14,331 bases of DNA. Origin: Desulfobacterales bacterium. Its GTDB lineage: Bacteria; Desulfobacterota; Desulfobacteria; Desulfobacterales; 4be13. Location: contig JAOZLU010000118.1 in NCBI GenBank assembly GCA_029934695.1, positions 1 through 14,331 of the forward strand, written 5' to 3'. The first letter of the stretch is position 1. Every line of letters starts with the position of its first letter. Positions 6,912-13,543 of the stretch are shown piece by piece. Below the pieces are notes generated by a model, which saw only the letters and a list, made by a program, of their open reading frames with translations, had not been told where the DNA came from and searched no databases. A program made the translations under genes and the position numbers.

Positions 6912-6930
6912 ATTCCGAGGCTGACAGCTC

Positions 6931-6982
6931 AGTCAGTTCGCAGTTCCACAAAACCGCCTGAACGCGGAACTGCGAACTGACT
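6931..6982 (+). terminator. 17-bp perfect inverted repeat, possible terminator
   Basis: AGTCAGTTCGCAGTTCC (6931-6947) pairs perfectly with GGAACTGCGAACTGACT (6966-6982) around an 18-nt loop. The downstream sequence (CTGTAATTTTAATTT) is T-rich but interrupted. A terminator after the DUF3108 gene is the simplest reading; read-through or a processing site before the next gene is possible. A second small palindrome, TCGGAAT-AA-ATTCCGA (6903-6918), overlaps the DUF3108 stop codon. Confidence 0.5.
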
Positions 6983-7012
6983 CTGTAATTTTAATTTGAA
7001 AAGGAGGTTATG

Positions 7013-7840
7013 ATGTATCGAAAAACAGCTTTATTCGTTTTGATTCTGGCAGGTATGATGATGTGCGGCTGTGCCGCGCTTCAGCAATTTGTTCAGGCTC
7101 CCACGGTCAGTTTTAAAGGTGTGTCCCTGCAAGATATGTCTTTGATTGAAGGGAATATGCTGTTCAGGCTGAATGTGACCAATCCCAATCCCATCGGCGC
7201 AACTGTCCGAAATGTGGCTTATAATCTCAAACTGAATGGCAGGGAATTTCTGAAAAATACTGTGAATAAAAAAATTTCATTGCCCGCGGGCGGTTCAAGT
7301 ATGGTGGAATTGCCTGTTACAATCAATTATCTGGATTTCTTCCAGTCTGTTGCAGAATTTATTGAATCTGATCAGGTGGCTTATGATCTGTCCGGCTCGG
7401 TGGGGATCGGCCCTCTCACTGTTCCTTATCAGACAAGCGGAAATCTTGATATTCCGAAACTGCCTGAAATATCACTGGAAAATGTTGCAGTCTCCAATCT
7501 TTCCCTCACGGGCGTTTCTCTGATATTTTCTCTGAATCTGGAGAATCAGAATCCGTTTACAGTGAATTTGACCAGTTTGAATTATGGTATAAAACTGGGA
7601 GGAATCCAATTTGCCCGGGGGACTGCCAAAAATGTTTCCCCTATTGGCGGAAACAGCGGTTCTGTGATGGAAATTCCGTTAAAGATGAATTTTTTTGAAG
7701 TGGGCCGCTCTGTGTATGGCTTATTGACGAGATCTTCTTCCGAGTATGAGATGACAGGGGAGATGAAGTTTCAACTCCCTGAAATGGGGGAAAAAAGTTT
7801 TCCGTTTCAAACTGCCGGAAAAGTCTCTTTCGATAATTAA
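7013..7840 (+). CDS. Lipoprotein with two LEA14/WHy-type domains
   Basis: A secreted lipoprotein of the LEA type 2 (desiccation-related, WHy domain) family. The signal peptide ends in MMMCGC; counting from the Met at 7013, the lipidated cysteine is C20. Two related beta-sandwich domains follow, roughly 30-147 and 148-275, each with the family's N-P-type motif: VTNPNPIGATV in the first and ENQNPFTVNL in the second. Each continues with the typical pattern of a 'normal' and an 'added' hydrophobic strand. Related proteins occur in plants and bacteria and are linked to stress or envelope interactions; the role here is unknown. AAGGAGG (7001-7007) lies 5 nt before the ATG at 7013 and only 2 nt before the ATG at 7010, so I prefer 7013. 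Its maturation would use the Lgt and LspA encoded upstream. Confidence 0.88.
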   Translation: MYRKTALFVLILAGMMMCGCAALQQFVQAPTVSFKGVSLQDMSLIEGNMLFRLNVTNPNPIGATVRNVAYNLKLNGREFLKNTVNKKISLPAGGSSMVELPVTINYLDFFQSVAEFIESDQVAYDLSGSVGIGPLTVPYQTSGNLDIPKLPEISLENVAVSNLSLTGVSLIFSLNLENQNPFTVNLTSLNYGIKLGGIQFARGTAKNVSPIGGNSGSVMEIPLKMNFFEVGRSVYGLLTRSSSEYEMTGEMKFQLPEMGEKSFPFQTAGKVSFDN

Positions 7841-7872
7841 CCAGTCCCCCGTTGCTTGGATTGCCAATGCCC

Positions 7873-7986
7873 GGTCCGGATTGCCAAATCCGGGCCGCTG
7901 GATTTGGCAATCCAGCGGGAGCGGAAGGGGTGTCCCCGTTGCCCGACCGGGCCGCTGGATTTGGCAATCCAGCGGGAGCGGAAGGG
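7873..7986. repeat. GGATT-core hairpin cluster with 40-bp direct repeat (locus 3)
   Basis: Three hairpins of the family: GGTCCGGATT-GCCA-AATCCGGGCC (7873-7896, one T-G wobble) and two perfect copies of CCGCTGGATT-TGGC-AATCCAGCGG (7895-7918 and 7952-7975). A perfect 40-bp direct repeat spans 7890-7929 and 7947-7986, offset 57 bp, which is 19 codons. Positions 7878-7913 repeat the 36-nt head-to-head unit of 837-872. A degenerate partial copy starts at 7858 (GGATTGCCAATGCC). The second 40-bp copy ends exactly where the phosphatase-like reading frame begins. Confidence 0.92.
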
Positions 7987-8142
7987 ATCGTTTTCGGGAA
8001 AAAATGTTTTGAAAAGTTGCTGAAAAACATCGCACATCTGCCTTTTGAAAAGCAGCAGGAGATGTTGATTCATACGTTTGAAGCGTACAAAGGCGGAAAT
8101 GACAGGCTGGATGATGTGACTGTGGGCGGGGTTCGCATTTGA
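7987..8142 (+). pseudogene. C-terminal remnant of a SpoIIE/RsbU-type PP2C phosphatase
   Basis: Only the last 51 codons of a phosphatase-like gene remain. The text FGKKCFEKLLKNIAHLP followed by EMLIHTFEAYKGG and the ending RLDDVTVGGVRI is the usual C-terminus of SpoIIE-domain serine phosphatases, where the final DDVT or DDIT aspartates bind metal. The rest of the domain is absent. The frame is open upstream through the repeat cluster from about 7837, and a TTG at 7852 could start a 96-residue fusion, but nothing suggests that product is active. The TGA at 8140-8142 overlaps a TTG in the kinase frame, pointing to an old phosphatase-kinase operon. Family assignment rests on a short segment. Confidence 0.7.
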
Positions 8143-8165
8143 CTACTCAGAGCAAGGACAAAACA

Positions 8166-10145
8166 ATGAATGATCTCACGCAGTGCAAAATACTTCTGGT
8201 GGACGATACCAAATCGAATATCAGTTTCCTGCTGGAAGCCCTTAAAAGTGATTATAAAATCAGCGTCGCCATCAGCGGTGAGAGAGCCTTGAAATTTATC
8301 CATTCCATGCCGCCAGACCTTATCCTGCTCGATATTATGATGCCCGGGATGGATGGCTACGAAGTGTGTCGCCGCATTAAGAGGGACCCTTTCACCCGGG
8401 ACATCCCCGTCATATTCCTCAGTGCCATGGATGAAATGGAGAACAAGACCCATGGTTTCAAAGTCGGTGCGGTTGACTATATCACCAAGCCCTTCGAGAT
8501 TCTCGAAGTCAGAGCCAGAATCAACACCCATCTCTCTCTCAAGTTTGCCAGGGAAGCGGCTGAAGCCGCAAACAGGGCCAAAAGCGAGTTTTTAGCCCGC
8601 ATGAGCCATGAAATCCGCACCCCTATGAACGCCATTATCGGGATGACCGATCTCACGCTTCAGGGGAACCTTGACCCTGATCACAGGGAGAACTTGGAAA
8701 CCGTCAGGGACTCGGCCCGACATTTGCTGGGGATCATCAATGATACCCTTGATCTCTCCAAGATTGAAGCCGGAAAAGTTGAACTGGAGCAAATTGATTT
8801 TGGTCTGGGCAGTGTAATGGAATTTGTAATGCGGGCATTCAGGGTTCAGGCTGCTCAGAAAGAACTTTCTCTGGATATTGAAAGGGAGATGGGGGTTCCC
8901 GAATATCTTCAGGGTGATCCGTTCCGCCTTCGGCAGATTCTCATTAATCTCGTGGGCAATGCGCTCAAATTCACAGAGCGAGGCGGGATTACAGTAAAAG
9001 TGACAGTGCCCGATCCAACCGGAATCACTCTCGGGTTTGCGGTCTCCGACACCGGAATCGGAATTCCCAGAGACAGGCAGGAGACGATTTTCGAGAATTT
9101 CAGCCAGGCGGATGGTTCCACCACCAGGAAATACGGCGGTACCGGTCTGGGACTGGCAATCTGCAAACAACTGGTTGAGCTTATGGGCGGATCAATCCGG
9201 ACCGAGAGCGAGGTGGGCAGAGGGAGCATCTTTTCCTTCCAAGTTGTTTTCAAGCTGGGAAATGTGGAAAACATTCAATGTGAAACTCGAAACGGGAAAT
9301 GTCCAAAACTCCCTGAAACCGAGCATCAGCTAAGGATATTGTTGGCAGAAGACAACTTGGTGAATGTCAAAGTGGCTAATAAGTTCCTGATCCAGTTGGG
9401 ACACACTGTGATTACTGCATTCGATGGAAAGCAGGCTGTCAGAAGGCTCGGGGAATCACCTTTTGACCTTGTGCTGATGGATATTGAAATGCCTGAAACA
9501 GACGGCCTGGAAGCCGCACTGCAAATCCGAAGCGGCAAAGCAGGCGAGATGAACCGGCATATCCCCATTATCGCCATGACCGCCCATACAGTGAGAGATA
9601 TCAGGGAAAAATGCGAGGCAGCGGGGATGAACGATATTGTTGCCAAACCGGTGGATTTTCACGAATTGAATTCGATCCTCATAAAGAACCTCTCCGAAAA
9701 ATCTTCTGTTGTGTCTGAGCCAACGGGAGAATGCCTTGAACTTGCTGAACATGATGTCATCCTTGACAAAAAAGGTACGTTGCACCGCTTCGGCGGTGAT
9801 GAGGCGTTTCTCCGGGAAGTTTACACGCTTTTTCCCAAAGAGGCTTCGGTAGTCATGAGAAAACTCCGAGAGGCCGTAAATTGTCATAATATTAGAGAAA
9901 CCGACATGCAGGCGCATAAACTCAAAGGCACATTCGGGGCAGTCGGCGCCAAATCCTGCCAGAGTGTTGCCGCCTGTCTGGAGCAAGCCGCAAAGGAGGA
10001 AAAGATCGAACATATCGGCCCTCTCTTTGAACAACTTGAGAAAGAGTTTGAGAAGGTGAATGCACTCATTTTGAATGAAATAAGTAAGCCAGGGCAAAGA
10101 CATTCTGAATTTTCTGAATATCTTCCAAGTCAAAAAGGTCCATAA
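8166..10145 (+). CDS. Hybrid sensor histidine kinase, REC-HisKA-HATPase_c-REC-HPt
   Basis: A soluble multi-step phosphorelay protein with no transmembrane segment. Numbering counts from the in-frame TTG at 8139. REC1 (18-130): acidic D22/D23, phosphoacceptor D65 in LILLDIMMPG, K117. HisKA: MSHEIRTPMNA with H157. HATPase_c: N-box around N274, G1 DTGIGIP (304-310), G2 GTGLGLA (334-340). REC2 (398-520): D448 in LVLMDIEMP, K503. HPt (about 550-645): H593 in QAHKLKG. All key residues are present, so relay H157 to D448 to H593 is likely; REC1 would receive input from another kinase. The ATG at 8166 has AAGGA at 8154-8158 with 7-nt spacing and is preferred over the TTG. No DNA-binding output domain, so the HPt partner is elsewhere. 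The phosphatase remnant precedes it directly. Confidence 0.95.
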   Translation: MNDLTQCKILLVDDTKSNISFLLEALKSDYKISVAISGERALKFIHSMPPDLILLDIMMPGMDGYEVCRRIKRDPFTRDIPVIFLSAMDEMENKTHGFKVGAVDYITKPFEILEVRARINTHLSLKFAREAAEAANRAKSEFLARMSHEIRTPMNAIIGMTDLTLQGNLDPDHRENLETVRDSARHLLGIINDTLDLSKIEAGKVELEQIDFGLGSVMEFVMRAFRVQAAQKELSLDIEREMGVPEYLQGDPFRLRQILINLVGNALKFTERGGITVKVTVPDPTGITLGFAVSDTGIGIPRDRQETIFENFSQADGSTTRKYGGTGLGLAICKQLVELMGGSIRTESEVGRGSIFSFQVVFKLGNVENIQCETRNGKCPKLPETEHQLRILLAEDNLVNVKVANKFLIQLGHTVITAFDGKQAVRRLGESPFDLVLMDIEMPETDGLEAALQIRSGKAGEMNRHIPIIAMTAHTVRDIREKCEAAGMNDIVAKPVDFHELNSILIKNLSEKSSVVSEPTGECLELAEHDVILDKKGTLHRFGGDEAFLREVYTLFPKEASVVMRKLREAVNCHNIRETDMQAHKLKGTFGAVGAKSCQSVAACLEQAAKEEKIEHIGPLFEQLEKEFEKVNALILNEISKPGQRHSEFSEYLPSQKGP

Positions 10146-10211
10146 ATGATATGTTTTCTTCCATTCCCCCTCCTCTCTGTCACGCCCAAAAAATGTTCCT
10201 GTGAGGTCGGA

Positions 10212-11579
10212 TCAGATTTTTATCGCTTTCGGTTCGCCTTTTTTTTCCTTTCTGATGCCGATCAACATCACCAGTTCCACAACAGATGCATTGATACGCT
10301 CTGTCTGGCTGCCTATCTTTTCAATGGCGGAGCCTGTTTCCTGGGCATACGCCGCATTTTCCTGGGTGACTTTCTCAATCTCGATCATCGCATTGCTGGA
10401 CTGACTGATTCCCTGAGCCTGTTCCTGGGAAGATACCGCAACCTCGCCGAGCAGTTCACCTACTTTTCTGGCACCTTCCGCCACATCTGTGAACGTCTCA
10501 TTGGCTTTGTGTGCCAGTGCCGAACCGTTTCTGATCTTCTCGACCGAAGCTTGTATGAGTGCCGCTGTATTTTTGGCTGCCTCGCTTGAACGCATGGCCA
10601 GCCGTCTTACTTCATCGGCGACTACGGCAAATCCCGCGCCTGCCTCACCTGCGCGGGCTGCTTCAACTGCCGCGTTCAGAGCCAGCAGGTTTGTCTGAAA
10701 TGCAATTTCTTCAATCGTCTTGACAATTTTCCGGGTTTCCTCGCTTGTTTTTGCGATTTCATTCATTGACTCAGTCAGTTCTGTCATGGAAACAGCAGCA
10801 TGGGTAACAACATGAGAGGTTTCAATCATCAGGCGATTGGCATGGCTGACATTCCCCGCATTCTTCTGGGTCATGGAATCCATCTCTTCCAGGGAAGCGG
10901 AGGTTTCTTCAACTGCCGATGCCTGTTTTGATGCCCCGCCGGTCAGTTGACGACTCGCGGATAAGACCTGACCGGACGCGTGACGAACTTCGTCCCCCAC
11001 TGCGCCCAGTTCTCTGACAACCTCGGATATGGGCTTTATGAGAAAACGGTTCACGATAAGCAGAAGAATGGATACAAGGCAGATGCTCATCATCACCACC
11101 TTGGCCATTATGTACAGCATCAATTCCCTGAGCGATGCTTCTATGAACCGGGTTGTGAAATAAATTTCAACGGTTCCGACAGACTTTTCCTGTTCAATGA
11201 TATCTTCCTCTTTGATGATGAAGTCACCGGAAATATCGCCTTTGGATTTGATGATCCCCCAGGCTTCATCTCTCTTTACACAGACAAGCGTTTGGCCGTC
11301 AGATTCCTTGACAGCTATGGCATAGATTCTTTTGTTCACCATTTCTGACTGGATAATTTCGTATGCCTGTTCTTCATTCATATACCAGAGTGGCTTTTGC
11401 AGACTGTTCGCCAAGCGGCTCGGAACAGGGGCAATGCTCTCATCAAAATTCTCTTTCAATCTGCTTTTTTCACAAGTATAATCATAAGCACTGAATCCGC
11501 TTGCGATAATGCTTGATGTGATGATCATAACCAAAGATATCGTCCCCATTTTTCTTTTCACAAAATTTTGCTCCATCAT
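10212..11579 (-). CDS. Methyl-accepting chemotaxis protein
   Basis: A 455-residue transmembrane chemoreceptor that would control CheA. TM1 is about 12-30 and TM2 about 158-178, enclosing a periplasmic sensor of about 125 residues; the segment LQKPLWYMNEEQAYEIIQSE (60-79) recalls a small sensor module found in other Desulfobacterales-type signalling proteins (from memory). After TM2 comes IKPISEVV and then almost directly the signalling helices, so any HAMP domain is short or degenerate. The conserved hairpin tip runs from about 291 to 328 (EIAFQTNLLALNAAVEAARA at its start, ADEVRRLA at its end). The C-terminus has no CheR-binding pentapeptide. Two adjacent ATGs (11579 and 11576) follow an AAGGGA site; the second has better spacing. 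No che gene lies next to it. It converges on the hybrid kinase with a 66-bp gap. Confidence 0.95.
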   Translation of the reverse strand: MMEQNFVKRKMGTISLVMIITSSIIASGFSAYDYTCEKSRLKENFDESIAPVPSRLANSLQKPLWYMNEEQAYEIIQSEMVNKRIYAIAVKESDGQTLVCVKRDEAWGIIKSKGDISGDFIIKEEDIIEQEKSVGTVEIYFTTRFIEASLRELMLYIMAKVVMMSICLVSILLLIVNRFLIKPISEVVRELGAVGDEVRHASGQVLSASRQLTGGASKQASAVEETSASLEEMDSMTQKNAGNVSHANRLMIETSHVVTHAAVSMTELTESMNEIAKTSEETRKIVKTIEEIAFQTNLLALNAAVEAARAGEAGAGFAVVADEVRRLAMRSSEAAKNTAALIQASVEKIRNGSALAHKANETFTDVAEGARKVGELLGEVAVSSQEQAQGISQSSNAMIEIEKVTQENAAYAQETGSAIEKIGSQTERINASVVELVMLIGIRKEKKGEPKAIKI

Positions 11580-11677
11580 TGTTTCCCTTTTAATCTTCCC
11601 CTGAATTCGTTATGTTATAATGACAGTGGATTTCAGGCTTCGACATGAGTTCAGCCGAACATTCAGCCGAACGACTG

Positions 11678-11691
11678 AACGGATATCCGTT
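11678..11691. promoter_or_regulatory. 14-bp perfect palindrome upstream of the MCP gene
   Basis: AACGGATATCCGTT is perfectly self-complementary and lies about 100 bp upstream of the MCP start, in the gap between MCP and popT. Its right half, ATATCCGTTTC, is echoed at 11733-11742 (TATCCGTTTC). It has the shape of a dimeric regulator site, but no regulator is identified. Confidence 0.35.
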
Positions 11692-11750
11692 TCCTGGCAA
11701 AAATGACAACGGACTGAAGGATTGAACTGATATATCCGTTTCATCCTCCG

Positions 11751-11787
11751 ATCCGCTGTCATATCTCCGGAATATCCGCTGTCATAT
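11751..11787. repeat. 14-bp direct repeat, two copies
   Basis: ATCCGCTGTCATAT occurs at 11751-11764 and again at 11774-11787, 23 bp apart. A further short tandem pair, ATTCAGCCGAAC-like, lies around 11650-11673. The gap 11580-11843 holds these small repeats and no gene. A 7-bp palindrome AATCAGT-GAATA-ACTGATT (11827-11845) overlaps the popT stop codon. Confidence 0.6.
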
Positions 11788-11843
11788 TTCCTGAATGACT
11801 GCCGGAGCTTTCCCTGAACCCGCTATAATCAGTGAATAACTGA

Positions 11844-12776
11844 TTACAATGCCTGAGAGGAATTTTCAGCAGAGACTTTTTCAAGAAAGCAGACCAGGGC
11901 AAACCCGATAATCGCCAGGATCACAGCCCAAAGCAGACAGGGGTCTTTCTGAGTTATCTCAAAATAAGCGGTGGGCAGAATATTCTGTTCGATGAGCGGT
12001 TTTATTTCGCCGCTGTGGCTTGTATATGTCTCAAGAACCTTCTTCCATGGCCAGACTTTATTGAGCGACCCGATCATAATGCCTGTCAGGGCTGCAATAG
12101 TGAGATCATGGAAACGACTTAGCAGCCAGTTCAGCAGGTGGGAAAAGGATAAAATGCCTATGCCCGCGCCAGCTGAAAACGTAAGGATCACTGCCATATC
12201 AAAATTTTTCACAGCCCCCAGCACATATTCATACTTGCCCAGCAATACCAGGATGAAACTTCCTGAAATTCCGGGTAAAATCATCGCACAGATGGAAATC
12301 ATTCCGGAGAGGAAGACAAACCATAAGGCAACAGATGTCTCCGCAGGCGTGACAACCGTAATGCAGTACCCCGTCACAGTGCCCAAAAGTCCGCTCACAA
12401 TGACAGGTGCATTCCACTCGCTGACTTTTTTGCTCACCACAATGGCCGACGCAACCACCAGACCGAAAAAAAAGGCCCACAGCATTTCAGGATAATTTTT
12501 CAGCCAGTACAAAATCAGTCTTGAAAGTGAAAGAATGGCTGTTCCGATCCCGGAAAGCAAAATGAGCAGAAAAGTCCCGTTGATGTGTTTCCAGAGGTCT
12601 TTCATATCGTATTTGAACAATAACTGAAGTGCTTCCCCGTTAAAGGAACGGATGGAACTGACAAGTTCTTCATAGATTCCTGAAATAAAGGCAATTGTTC
12701 CCCCGGAAACCCCGGGCACCGCATCAGCACAACCCATTGCGATCCCCTTGGAATAAAGAAAAAGATAATCTTTCAT
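11844..12776 (-). CDS. popT: DUF368 polyprenyl-phosphate (undecaprenyl-phosphate) translocase, PopT family
   Basis: Multi-spanning inner-membrane protein of the DUF368 family, shown in other bacteria to recycle undecaprenyl phosphate, the lipid carrier of peptidoglycan and polysaccharide synthesis, across the membrane. The signature KGIAMGCADAVPGVSGGTIA lies near the N-terminus, followed by FISGIYEEL, and the second GxSG-type element MILPGISGSFILVLLGKYE sits mid-protein. At least seven hydrophobic segments follow. I chose the ATG at 12776, giving 310 residues (MKDYLFLYSKGIAMG), because it matches the family N-terminus and forms an ATGA overlap with the pcm stop, with GAGGG just upstream. Longer starts at 12797 and 12830 would only add residues encoded within pcm. 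Co-transcription and translational coupling with pcm are likely. Confidence 0.92.
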   Translation of the reverse strand: MKDYLFLYSKGIAMGCADAVPGVSGGTIAFISGIYEELVSSIRSFNGEALQLLFKYDMKDLWKHINGTFLLILLSGIGTAILSLSRLILYWLKNYPEMLWAFFFGLVVASAIVVSKKVSEWNAPVIVSGLLGTVTGYCITVVTPAETSVALWFVFLSGMISICAMILPGISGSFILVLLGKYEYVLGAVKNFDMAVILTFSAGAGIGILSFSHLLNWLLSRFHDLTIAALTGIMIGSLNKVWPWKKVLETYTSHSGEIKPLIEQNILPTAYFEITQKDPCLLWAVILAIIGFALVCFLEKVSAENSSQAL

Positions 12777-13444
12777 GTCCCTCTTATGTCCTTCCATCCG
12801 TGTTCCCCCACAAGTTTTACAAATCTGCATCCGCCAAGACTTGTCTGGTGAATTCCTTTTTCATCTTTATAGAGTTTGATCAGATCCTGTGAAAACTGAT
12901 TTCCGGCAGGTATGACCATACGCCCTCCCACAGCCAGTTGACTGATCAGGGGTGCAGGGATTTCCTCGGTCGCGCCGGCTGTCACAATAATGGCGTCAAA
13001 AGGACTTTGATCGCTCCATCCGGTTGTTCCGTCAGAATATCGGGTAACGATATTGAAATAACGGAGTTTGTCAAAAAGCTGTCGCGTTTTGACATAAAGC
13101 GAGCGTATCCGCTCGACCGTGTAAACCCGGAATACAATTTCCGAAAGAATCGCAGCCTGATATCCTGAGCCTGTTCCGATTTCAAGGACCCGGTCTTCTT
13201 CTGTCAGTTGCAATGACTGGGTCATCTCGGCGACAATATAAGGTTGGGAGATCGTCTGCTGCTCTCCGATGGGAAGGGGAAAATCACCATAGGCCTGATC
13301 TGCCAGTGCCTCATTGACAAACAGATGTCTTGGAACCTTACCCATGGCTGCAAGGACTTTCGGGTCTTTTATGCCGCGTGATTCAATCTGTTTTTTGATC
13401 ATCACTTCACGCAGACGTTCATATTTTAAAGCATCTTTTTTCAT
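12773..13444 (-). CDS. pcm: Protein-L-isoaspartate O-methyltransferase
   Basis: SAM-dependent cytoplasmic enzyme that methylates L-isoaspartyl residues in damaged proteins, starting their repair. The 223 residues fit the family. Motifs: LPIGEQQTISQPYIVAEM (57-74) with S66 in the substrate-binding loop, the SAM-binding VLEIGTGSGYQAAIL (86-100), the acidic end of strand 2 in TVER (109-112), DAIIVTAGA (150-158), GGRMVIPAG (173-181), and the C-terminal RFVKLVGEHGW (207-217). The start is uncertain: the ATG at 13444 has no Shine-Dalgarno site and lies almost at the predicted transcription start, while the Met at codon 15 (13402, MIKKQIESRGI) resembles the usual N-terminus. It overlaps popT by four bases. 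Confidence 0.95.
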   Translation of the reverse strand: MKKDALKYERLREVMIKKQIESRGIKDPKVLAAMGKVPRHLFVNEALADQAYGDFPLPIGEQQTISQPYIVAEMTQSLQLTEEDRVLEIGTGSGYQAAILSEIVFRVYTVERIRSLYVKTRQLFDKLRYFNIVTRYSDGTTGWSDQSPFDAIIVTAGATEEIPAPLISQLAVGGRMVIPAGNQFSQDLIKLYKDEKGIHQTSLGGCRFVKLVGEHGWKDIRGT

Positions 13445-13454
13445 AATTCAGAAT

Positions 13455-13483
13455 TTTTTATCAAACCAGAAGGAACACGTCAA
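13455..13483 (-). promoter_or_regulatory. Sigma70-type promoter for pcm-popT
   Basis: On the minus strand TTGACG (13483-13478) is separated by 17 nt from TAAAAA (13460-13455). The -35 box matches consensus at five of six positions and the -10 at four of six. The predicted transcription start is near 13448, only about four bases before the ATG at 13444. This implies a nearly leaderless message or a start at the Met at 13402. A short palindrome TACAATTGTA lies at 13527-13536 just upstream. Confidence 0.45.
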
Positions 13484-13543
13484 GGATTTAGTTCCATTTT
13501 TGGTGTGTCTGTGCGGTTATAAAATGTACAATTGTATGCAATT

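Noticed and set aside
8070..10133. Minus-strand open frames opposite the hybrid kinase
   Set aside because: They lie fully within a well-supported kinase gene and show no domain features.
11611..11621. TATAAT sequence as a plus-strand promoter
   Set aside because: No matching -35 box at the right distance and no plus-strand gene downstream to serve.
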